Assembly: GCA_000403475.2 (NCBI GenBank)
Contig: KE159798.1
Location: 10,960-74,959 of the forward strand
Length of the DNA: 64,000 nucleotides
Reading direction: 5' to 3'
Source of the DNA: Lachnospiraceae bacterium MD308
GTDB lineage: Bacteria > Bacillota > Clostridia > Lachnospirales > Lachnospiraceae
The translations under genes were made by a program, and so were the position numbers. The notes beneath the pieces are model-generated. The model saw only the letters and a program-made list of their open reading frames with translations, was not told the DNA's origin and searched no databases. This document shows positions 25,698-33,350 of the stretch, piece by piece; the first letter of the stretch is position 1; the number at the start of each line of letters is the position of its first letter.

Positions 25698-27002
25698 ATG
25701 ATTGAGATAGGAAAAGAGACAGAACGGGTAGTTGTGGCTGGGGTATGTACTTTTAACATGGAAGATACAGGGCATCTTCTGGATGAGCTTTCCGAGCTTG
25801 CACAGACTGCGGGAGCGGAGACGGTGGGGAGGATCATCCAGAGCAGGGAGCAGGCGCATCCGGCAACGTACCTTGGGAAGGGAAAGATAGAGGAGCTTAA
25901 AGATCTCCTGTGGGAGACGTCAAGCACAGGCGTGGTCTGTGACGATGAGCTGTCGCCTGTGCAGATGAAGAACTTGCAAGACATGCTGGACGTGAAGGTG
26001 ATGGATCGGACGCTCCTGATCCTTGATATCTTTGCCGCGAGAGCGGCCACCAGCGAGGGAAAGATACAGGTGGAGCTGGCGCAGCTTAAGTACAGGCAGA
26101 CGAGGCTTACCGGGTTTGGAACGGCGCTCTCAAGGCTTGGCGGGGGAATCGGCACAAGAGGCCCCGGGGAGAAAAAACTTGAGATGGATCGGCGGCTTAT
26201 CAAGAACCGGATCGCACAGCTTAACCGGGAGCTTAAGGGGATAAAGTGCCACAGGGAGGTTGCCCGCGGGCAGAGAAGGAAAAGCCGGATTCCGGTAGTG
26301 GCTATCGTGGGGTATACAAACGCAGGAAAGTCAACGCTGCACAACAAGCTTACAGGGGCGCAGATTCTTATGGAGGACAAGTTGTTTGCCACTCTGGACC
26401 CTACTACCAGAAACTTAAAACTGCCGGGTGGGCAGGAGGTTCTTCTGACAGATACGGTCGGGTTTATCCGGAAACTGCCGCACCATCTGGTGGAGGCTTT
26501 TAAGAGTACGCTGGAGGAGGCGAAGTACGCGGACGTCATACTCCATGTAGTAGATGCATCCAACCCGCAGATGGACGAGCAGATGCATACGGTGTATGAG
26601 ACGCTCAGGAGCCTTGAGGTGGGCAGAAAGCCGGTGGTAACGGTATTTAACAAGCAGGACCGGATTTCCGGAGAAGAGATTTTGCGAGATTTTCAGGCAG
26701 ACTGTACGGTAAAGGCATCTGCGAAGACAGGGGAAGGGCTTTCGGAGCTTTTGGAGGCGCTGGAGGCTGTCTTAAGAGAGCAAAAAATTGCGGTGGAGTG
26801 TGTGTATGATTACAGAGACACGGCAAAGATACAGCTTATCCGCAAGTACGGGGAGCTTATAGAGGAAGACTACCGGGAGGACGGCATCTTCGTGAGGGGA
26901 TATGTTCCGGCCGACGTCTGGGGAAAGGCAGCGCCGTCAGGCGTTCCGGCGCATCACGGGGAGGACGCGGCGCCGGGTGATTCCGAGAACAGGCGGCGGT
27001 AG
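25698..27002 (+). CDS. hflX: Ribosome-associated GTPase HflX
   Basis: This 434-residue protein has the HflX N-terminal domain (ATYLGKGKIEELKDLL), the glycine-rich linker RLGGGIGTRGPGEKKLE, and the GTPase motifs G1 GYTNAGKSTL, G3 DTVGFI and G4 NKQD. HflX splits stalled or hibernating 70S ribosomes during stress. The C-terminal tail (about 25 residues, rich in Gly/Ala/His/Arg) goes beyond the usual end. It is encoded by DNA that is also the 3' end of a convergent AraC gene, with a 49-bp overlap, which suggests a lost stop codon or terminator. Confidence 0.95.
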   Translation: MIEIGKETERVVVAGVCTFNMEDTGHLLDELSELAQTAGAETVGRIIQSREQAHPATYLGKGKIEELKDLLWETSSTGVVCDDELSPVQMKNLQDMLDVKVMDRTLLILDIFAARAATSEGKIQVELAQLKYRQTRLTGFGTALSRLGGGIGTRGPGEKKLEMDRRLIKNRIAQLNRELKGIKCHREVARGQRRKSRIPVVAIVGYTNAGKSTLHNKLTGAQILMEDKLFATLDPTTRNLKLPGGQEVLLTDTVGFIRKLPHHLVEAFKSTLEEAKYADVILHVVDASNPQMDEQMHTVYETLRSLEVGRKPVVTVFNKQDRISGEEILRDFQADCTVKASAKTGEGLSELLEALEAVLREQKIAVECVYDYRDTAKIQLIRKYGELIEEDYREDGIFVRGYVPADVWGKAAPSGVPAHHGEDAAPGDSENRRR

Positions 27003-27790
27003 GCTCTTGAGAAGGTGGAGTAATCTCTGTAGCCGCAGTCAAAGCATGCCTGTGCCGGGGCGGTGCCGGACAGGATCAGCTCTTTTGCCAGCAGGAGGCG
27101 TTTGCGGGAGATGTAGTTTCCCAGCGTATATCCTGTTTCCTGTTTAAACTGGCGCATCATGTAGTATTTGCTGATGAAAAATGTGTCCGCGATATGGCCG
27201 ATGCTCAGGTCTTCCGTCAGATTGTCGTTGATATACTGTAAGATTTCGGCAACCTTGGAGTGGTTTTCGGTGTCAAGGAATTCCAGGCGGTTTTTAAATG
27301 CAGCCCTGTTTAAATGGACCATGAATTCTAAAAAAAGCACCTGGCGGTACAGCCCGGCGGCGTACCCGTTGTCGGAAAAGGAGTGCTCCAGCCGCACGAT
27401 GGAGGAGAACAGGGAGCTTTTTTCCAGGGAGGGGATACGCAGTACATTGGAGTGTTCTGCCCGGGCTTTCTGAAAGCAGTAATTTAAGTCATAGTCGTCG
27501 GTCTTATATGCATTGGTAAAGTTCGGGGAGATGTAGACGATAATCCGGTCATAAACCTGGGAATGATCGACAACAAGGCGGTGCATGTCGTTGTGCTTTA
27601 CAAGAACGATGTCATAAGGTTTCAGCTCATAGTTTTTGCCTTCGATGATGTAGGAAACCCTGCCTTTCAGGAAGATGGTGATCTTGTCAAAGTCATGGTA
27701 GTGGGTTTTGATTTCCAGGGATTCTTTGCCTGTTAAGTGGAACAGGCGGAATTCGCTGTTTAAATAGCCTTTTTTTTCATAGATATCCAT
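26954..27790 (-). CDS. AraC-family transcriptional regulator
   Basis: This 278-residue protein has an N-terminal cupin-like ligand domain (HYHDFDKITIFLKGRVSYII). Two C-terminal helix-turn-helix motifs span about residues 180-275 (LSIGHIADTFFISKYYMMRQ and CFDCGYRDYSTFSRAYRRLF). ATG 27790 follows AAAGGAG. The last 49 bases overlap the 3' end of hflX on the other strand. Its targets are unknown; dapF lies divergently upstream at 27973, but a link is only a guess. Confidence 0.9.
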   Translation of the reverse strand: MDIYEKKGYLNSEFRLFHLTGKESLEIKTHYHDFDKITIFLKGRVSYIIEGKNYELKPYDIVLVKHNDMHRLVVDHSQVYDRIIVYISPNFTNAYKTDDYDLNYCFQKARAEHSNVLRIPSLEKSSLFSSIVRLEHSFSDNGYAAGLYRQVLFLEFMVHLNRAAFKNRLEFLDTENHSKVAEILQYINDNLTEDLSIGHIADTFFISKYYMMRQFKQETGYTLGNYISRKRLLLAKELILSGTAPAQACFDCGYRDYSTFSRAYRRLFSESPGAASSP

Positions 27791-27972
27791 AGGAACTCCT
27801 TTGTGAAAACGGTATACGTTTATGATAGCGTAACAGAGCATTATTTGCAATAAAATAAGCACGAATTGCCTTGAAAAGGGAAATAATGCCTGTTAAGATA
27901 AAGTTATAATGAAACTGACATCGGATGGGATGTTAATAGAAACGAGAATGTTGCTTGAATGGAGGGTATATT

Positions 27973-28830
27973 ATGAAAGTTGCTTTGGAGAGATATCACG
28001 GTCTTGGAAATGATTATGTCGTTTTCGACCCGAATAAAAACGAGCTTGAGCTGAAACCGGAGAATGTGCAGATGATCTGTGACCGCAACGCAGGTCTTGG
28101 ATCTGACGGAGTGTTAGAGGGGCCGGTCCTGAAAGAGGACGGCATGTATGTGAAGGTGTGGAACCCGGACGGCAGCGTGTCGGAGACCAGCGGAAACGGC
28201 GTGCGTATCTTTGCCAAATATTTAAAGGACGCGGGATATGTGCAGAAGAAGAACTTTAAGCTTTTTACGGAAAACGGGGCGGTGGAAGTGACGTTTTTAA
28301 ACGAGGACGGCAGCAGGCTCAGGGTATCTATGGGAAAGCTCTCTTTCTGGAGCGATGACATTCCGGTGACGGGGGAGAGAAGAGAGGTTATCAACGAGGA
28401 CATGGTGTTTGGAAGGACGCTCTATCCGGTGACATGCGTGACCATCGGAAATCCTCATTGCGTGATTCCTATGCGTGAGATTTCAAAGCCTCTTGTGTGC
28501 AAGATCGGTGATTACGCCGAGATGGCAAGATATTTCCCGAACCGTGTGAATACGCAGATTATGAAAGTGATGGATAAAGAGAATCTTGCCATTGAGATCT
28601 TCGAGCGCGGGGCAGGATATACGCTGGCGTCCGGTACGGGAGCGTGCGCGGCGGCAGGCGTTGCCTATAAGCTCGGCATGACAAACAGCAAGGTCGTGGT
28701 GCATATGCCGGGCGGCGAGCTGCAGGTGGAGGTAGAGGACGACTGGACGGTATATATGACCGGGGATGTGTTCTATGTGGCAAAGATAACGCTCAGCAAT
28801 GAATTCGCGGAGCGGCTTAGAAGTGTATAG
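27973..28830 (+). CDS. Diaminopimelate epimerase family protein with Ser at both catalytic Cys positions
   Basis: This 285-residue protein has the DapF two-domain fold marks: YHGLGNDYVVFD at the start, RNAGLGSDGVL, WNPDGSVSETSGNG, IGNPHCVI, and IEIFERGAGYTLASGTGACAAA. In DapF the two catalytic cysteines lie in CGNG and ACGTGA. Here both are serine (Ser73, codon AGC; Ser220, codon TCC), and the usual GET before ACGTG is GYT. Classical DapF interconverts LL- and meso-diaminopimelate for lysine and peptidoglycan. With both thiols absent this may be a paralogue with another reaction or low activity, so no dapF symbol is assigned. ATG 27973 follows GGAGGG. A terminator follows at 28842. Confidence 0.88.
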   Translation: MKVALERYHGLGNDYVVFDPNKNELELKPENVQMICDRNAGLGSDGVLEGPVLKEDGMYVKVWNPDGSVSETSGNGVRIFAKYLKDAGYVQKKNFKLFTENGAVEVTFLNEDGSRLRVSMGKLSFWSDDIPVTGERREVINEDMVFGRTLYPVTCVTIGNPHCVIPMREISKPLVCKIGDYAEMARYFPNRVNTQIMKVMDKENLAIEIFERGAGYTLASGTGACAAAGVAYKLGMTNSKVVVHMPGGELQVEVEDDWTVYMTGDVFYVAKITLSNEFAERLRSV

Positions 28831-28841
28831 CCATAGAAGGG

Positions 28842-28867
28842 AAGGGGCGTTTTCGCCTCTTTTTTTG
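28842..28867 (+). terminator. Intrinsic terminator after the DapF-like gene
   Basis: AAGGGGCG (28842-28849) pairs with CGCCTCTT (28854-28861), with one G-U pair, closed by TTTT and followed by a run of eight T. It separates the DapF-like gene from the fic-addB-addA unit. Confidence 0.75.
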
Positions 28868-28923
28868 CCATAATAAAACGAAGATTACAAGAGAAGTCTG
28901 ATGTAGCGAAAAGGGGTGGAAAC

Positions 28924-30021
28924 ATGTCGGAAGATAAGAAGTGGCAGTTTGAGTTTGAGGAATATATCCGGCAGGGGGAGCCGGAACAGGCGGAGAAAAG
29001 CGAGGCATGGCAGATTGCAATTGGATTGCAACAGGTGGATGGCCTGAAGACTTCTGACTATTTGCTGGATACTGCAAAAGAGCATATTGAAGGTAAAATC
29101 AGTATCGGTGAGGCTCAGAAGAGAATTCAGAGTTACTATGAAGAGAGAGCAGACAGGAAGGAAACTGAGAATGAAACAAAAGAAGCCGATATTGTCTCTT
29201 CAAGAATCACACAGCTCCTTGGAGAAAAGGCATTTCAGTTTTCACCGGTAGAATGGATGGCAATTCACCGCCGCCTTTTTGAAGATGTATTTGACCATGC
29301 CGGACAAATCAGAACTTGCAATATTACGAAAAGAGAATGGGTATTGAAAGGCGATACGGTTATTTATGCATCCTGGAACAGTATTAAAGATACGTTGGAT
29401 TATGATTTTAGAACTGAAAAGGAGTTTTCTTATGAAGGGCTGCCTATGATTGACTCGATTAAACATCTGGCTAAATTTACATCTGATATTTGGCAGATTC
29501 ATCCGTTTTTTGAGGGAAATACAAGAGCTACGGCAGTCTTTATTATCAAATATATGAAGACTTTTGGCTTGAAGGCAGATAACGATGCGTTTAAGAAACA
29601 TTCCTGGTATTTTAGAAATGCCCTGGTAAGGGCTAATTATAATGATATAAAAAACGGAATTTATGCAACAACAAAATATTTGGATATGTTTTTCAGTAAT
29701 CTGTTGATAGGTACAGAGTATGAGTTAAAAAACCGATATTTACATGTGGATTTTATTCCCAATCATATTTCCGATATTGTTCAAAGGGCAAAAGAGGAAG
29801 TTTCAAAGGGCAAAATTTGCACTTTGGATTGCACTTTAGATGAATTGTCAATTCTGAAACTGATTATTGAGAAACCTGATATTACGCAGAAAGAGCTGGC
29901 AAAAAGGATTGGGAAGTCAGAACGGACTGTAAAAAATAAAACCGCATCGTTGAAGGAAAAGAAGTACATCCGGAGAATGAATGGAAAACGAAACGGTAAA
30001 TGGGAGGTTCTATGTCTTTAA
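28924..30021 (+). CDS. Fic-domain protein with VbhA-like N-terminus and winged-helix C-terminus
   Basis: This 365-residue protein has three parts. Residues 25-75 (AIGLQQVDGLKTSDYLLDTA to the GKISIGEAQKRIQSYY end) resemble the VbhA antitoxin helix that blocks the Fic ATP site. Residues about 95-265 are a Fic domain with the active-site motif HPFFEGNTRATAVF (His193). Residues about 300-362 form a winged helix (DITQKELAKRIGKSERTVKNKT). Fic enzymes transfer AMP or another nucleotide moiety to hydroxyl groups on target proteins. Carrying toxin and antitoxin modules in one chain suggests autoinhibition. Its last ten bases overlap addB and include that gene's ribosome binding site, so the two are translationally coupled. 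Confidence 0.9.
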   Translation: MSEDKKWQFEFEEYIRQGEPEQAEKSEAWQIAIGLQQVDGLKTSDYLLDTAKEHIEGKISIGEAQKRIQSYYEERADRKETENETKEADIVSSRITQLLGEKAFQFSPVEWMAIHRRLFEDVFDHAGQIRTCNITKREWVLKGDTVIYASWNSIKDTLDYDFRTEKEFSYEGLPMIDSIKHLAKFTSDIWQIHPFFEGNTRATAVFIIKYMKTFGLKADNDAFKKHSWYFRNALVRANYNDIKNGIYATTKYLDMFFSNLLIGTEYELKNRYLHVDFIPNHISDIVQRAKEEVSKGKICTLDCTLDELSILKLIIEKPDITQKELAKRIGKSERTVKNKTASLKEKKYIRRMNGKRNGKWEVLCL

Positions 30022-33000
30022 AGTTTATATTCGGGCCGTCCGGCTCGGGGAAATCGCAGTTTTTATATAACCGCATTGTTGAAGAGTCTGAGGCGCATCC
30101 GGAGCGGCAGTTTATTGTCCTTGTGCCGGAGCAGTTTACGATGCAGACGCAGAAGGATCTTGTGGCGGCGCATCCGGCTCACGGGATTATGAATATTGAC
30201 GTTTTAAGCTTTGCCCGCCTTGCCTACCGGGTCTTTGAGGAGACGGGGGGCGGTCAGCTCCCGGTTTTGGACGACGAGGGGAAGAATCTGGTTTTAAGGA
30301 AGATTGCCGGGGATTTTGAGGGGGAGCTTAAAGTCCTGCGGGGCAATATGAAGAAACCTGGCTATATCAGCGAGGTGAAGTCTGTGATCTCGGAGTTTAC
30401 CCAGTATGACGTGGGGGAGGAGGAAATCTGCCGGGTGATGGAGACGGCGGGGGAGGATTCGAATCTTTCCTGCAAACTTGAGGACATCCTTAAGCTGTAC
30501 CTGGGGTTTTCGGAGTACCTGGATAAGAAGTATATTACGAAAGAGGAGCTTTTGGATGTCTTAAGCCGGGAGATTGGTAAGTCGGAGATTTTGAAGGACA
30601 GCACTGTGGCGCTGGATGGGTTCACCGGGTTCACTCCGGTGCAGAACCGTTTGCTCAGGGAGCTTATGCGGTGCTGCCGGGAAGTTGTTGTGACGGTGAT
30701 AATGGACGAGAGGGAGAATCCTTTTTCCTACCGCAGCCCCTATCAGCTTTTTGCCCTTAGCAAGCACATGGTTTCATCGCTGTCGGATATTGCGAAGGAG
30801 GAGAAGATAGCTGTTGAGGAGCCGGAGTATCTTTATGGGAAACCTGTGCGGTTTGAGGGAAATGACGCGCTTTCTTTCCTGGAGAGGAATATCTTTCGCT
30901 GCGGGCGGGAGGCTTTCGGGCGGGAGCAGGAGGCGGTGAGCGTCCGCGGGGCAAGGAACCCCAGGGAGGAGGCGTTTGCGGCGGCGGGGGAGATCCGTGC
31001 GCTTGTCAGGGAAAGGAAGTACCGGTTCCGGGATATCGGCGTGATCGCCAGCGATATGGACGTTTATGGGGATTATCTGGAGGAGGCGTTTGCGGCTTAC
31101 GATATCCCGGCATTTATGGATCATAAGAGGAGTATTCTTCTGAATTCTTTTGTGGAGTATGTCCGCAGCCTTCTTAATATGGCGGAGCAGGGCTTTACTT
31201 ACGAGAGCGTGTTCCGGTTTTTGCGGACAGGGCTGTCAGGGATCGACTACGAAGATACGTGCGTCCTGGAGAATTATGTCATTGGTCTTGGCATCAAGGG
31301 CTACAAAAAGTGGCAGTGCCGGTGGGAAAGGCTTTTGAAAGGCATGGACGCGGAGGACCTTAGGAGGCTGAACCGCTTGAGGACGCAGTTTGTGGAGAAG
31401 GTAGACGGGTTTGTCTTTGTGCTGAAACAGCGGCAGAAGACGGTGAGGGATATCACGGAGGCGCTGTATGAGTTTATGGTGCGGGAGGAGCTGCAATTAA
31501 AGTTAAAGCGGCAGGAGGAAATGTTTTTGGCGGAGGGAGAGCTTGCTCTTGCGAAGGAGTATGCCCAGGTGTACCGGATTCTTATGGAGCTTTTGGATAA
31601 GTTTGTGGAGCTTTTGGGGGATGAGGCGGTGAGCCTTAAGGAGTACGGAAAGCTTTTGGACGCGGGGCTTTCTGAGGCCAGGGTGGGCGTCATACCGCCG
31701 AGCGTGGATCAGCTTGTGGCGGGAGACGTGCAGCGGACCAGGCTTAAGGATATTAAGGCGCTGATTTTTATAGGCGCCAATGATGCTTATCTTCCAGGGG
31801 CGCTCCTTCGGACAGGGCTTTTGTCCGAGCGGGACAGAGAGCGGTTCCAGAAGGAGAAGATAAGCCTTGCGCCGGGCGGGAAGGAGCAGGCGTACATCCA
31901 GAAGTTTTATCTCTATATGAACCTTACGAAACCGTCGGAGCGGCTGTCGGTTTATTTCAGCAAGGTATCCCCGGAGGGGAAGAGCATGCGCCCGTCCTAT
32001 CTGATCCAGGAGATACGGAGGCTCTATCCGCTCCTGGCCGTGTCGGATGAGGAGGGGAGGCCTCTGCGCGACCGGGAGCTTACGGAGGATATGGGGATGG
32101 ATCTTCTGATAAAGGGCTTTCAGGGGAGGGAGCTTACGGACCGGGGATGGCAGGAGCTGTATGCATGGTATCTGCGGGATCCCAGGCTTAAAGAGCGGGC
32201 AGAGCGGCTCCTCCTTGCAGGGTATTACAGCCGCCCGTCAGACGGGCTTACGAGAGAGGTCGCAGAGCGGCTTTACGGGAAGGATTTTGAGGACAGCATT
32301 ACAAGGATTGAGCGTTTTTCTGCCTGTGCGTTTGCCCACTTTCTGACTTACGGGCTGAATCTTCGGGAGAGGGCGGAGTATGAGTTTCAGGCGGTGGATC
32401 TGGGTATCATATGCCACAGCGCGCTGGAAGCATTTTCAAAAAGGCTGCAGAGGGAAAATATAGGCTGGACGGAGCTTTCGGATGAGCTTAGGCGGCAGTA
32501 TATTGATGAGAGCGTGGAGGAGGCGGCGGCAGATTACGGCAACCTGGTGCTTTCAAGCTCTGAGCGCAATGCGTACATGGTGGTGCGGATGAAACGGATG
32601 CTGGAGCGGACGGTGTGGGCTTTGGCAAAGCAGCTTTCGGCGGGGGATTTTGAGCCTGCCGCCTATGAGTTCCGCTTTAAAAACGGAAAAATCGACCGGA
32701 TTGACACTTGTGAGGATGGGGATAAAGTCTATGTGAAGGTGATGGATTACAAGACGGGCAGCAGGGCGTTTGACGTGGTTGCGCTGTATCATGGACTGCA
32801 ATTGCAGCTTATGGTCTATATGGACGCGGCGCTTGGCGAGCAGGAAAGGCGGCATCCAGGGATGGAGGCTGTTCCTGCCGGGGTATTTTATTACAGGCTG
32901 AGCGACCCTGTGGTGGACAAGGGGGAGGAAGATACTGAGGCGGCGGTTTTAAAGGAGCTTAAGCCGGACGGGCTTATTAACCTCCAGGATGAGGTTTTGG

Positions 33001-33347
33001 AGCATTTGGACCGGAGGCGGGAGGGAGAATCTTTGGCTGTTCCGATAAAATACAATAAGAACGGGAGCCTTTCAAAGACTTCTAAGGCAGTGCCGGAGGA
33101 AGAGTTCCGGCTGATGATGGGTCACGCGCTTAAGAAGATAGAGACGGCGCACCAGGAGATCTTAATGGGGGCGACGGTGGCCGCGCCTTACCGGAGAGGT
33201 ACGGAGAGCGGGTGCGACTATTGCGGCTACCGCCATGTGTGCGGCTTTGACCTTAAGGTGCCGGGCTACCGTTACCGGGATATCGGGAAGATGAGCAAGG
33301 AAGAGGCAGTTGCCGCTATGAAAAAGGATGCGGGAGAGGAGGCGTAG
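30012..33347 (+). CDS. addB: AddB, helicase-nuclease subunit B
   Basis: This 1111-residue protein has an N-terminal Walker A (FGPSGSGKSQFLYNRI) and a long inactive-helicase-like middle. A C-terminal RecB-family nuclease has VKVMDYKTGSRAFD. Four Fe-S cysteines are placed as in Bacillus AddB: one in ERFSACAFAHF and three in GCDYCGYRHVCGFD. With AddA it processes double-strand breaks to 3' overhangs at Chi sites and degrades linear foreign DNA. ATG 30012 lies inside the end of the fic gene with GGAGG ahead of it. AddA starts 4 bases after the stop. Confidence 0.96.
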   Translation: MSLKFIFGPSGSGKSQFLYNRIVEESEAHPERQFIVLVPEQFTMQTQKDLVAAHPAHGIMNIDVLSFARLAYRVFEETGGGQLPVLDDEGKNLVLRKIAGDFEGELKVLRGNMKKPGYISEVKSVISEFTQYDVGEEEICRVMETAGEDSNLSCKLEDILKLYLGFSEYLDKKYITKEELLDVLSREIGKSEILKDSTVALDGFTGFTPVQNRLLRELMRCCREVVVTVIMDERENPFSYRSPYQLFALSKHMVSSLSDIAKEEKIAVEEPEYLYGKPVRFEGNDALSFLERNIFRCGREAFGREQEAVSVRGARNPREEAFAAAGEIRALVRERKYRFRDIGVIASDMDVYGDYLEEAFAAYDIPAFMDHKRSILLNSFVEYVRSLLNMAEQGFTYESVFRFLRTGLSGIDYEDTCVLENYVIGLGIKGYKKWQCRWERLLKGMDAEDLRRLNRLRTQFVEKVDGFVFVLKQRQKTVRDITEALYEFMVREELQLKLKRQEEMFLAEGELALAKEYAQVYRILMELLDKFVELLGDEAVSLKEYGKLLDAGLSEARVGVIPPSVDQLVAGDVQRTRLKDIKALIFIGANDAYLPGALLRTGLLSERDRERFQKEKISLAPGGKEQAYIQKFYLYMNLTKPSERLSVYFSKVSPEGKSMRPSYLIQEIRRLYPLLAVSDEEGRPLRDRELTEDMGMDLLIKGFQGRELTDRGWQELYAWYLRDPRLKERAERLLLAGYYSRPSDGLTREVAERLYGKDFEDSITRIERFSACAFAHFLTYGLNLRERAEYEFQAVDLGIICHSALEAFSKRLQRENIGWTELSDELRRQYIDESVEEAAADYGNLVLSSSERNAYMVVRMKRMLERTVWALAKQLSAGDFEPAAYEFRFKNGKIDRIDTCEDGDKVYVKVMDYKTGSRAFDVVALYHGLQLQLMVYMDAALGEQERRHPGMEAVPAGVFYYRLSDPVVDKGEEDTEAAVLKELKPDGLINLQDEVLEHLDRRREGESLAVPIKYNKNGSLSKTSKAVPEEEFRLMMGHALKKIETAHQEILMGATVAAPYRRGTESGCDYCGYRHVCGFDLKVPGYRYRDIGKMSKEEAVAAMKKDAGEEA

Positions 33348-33350
33348 CGT

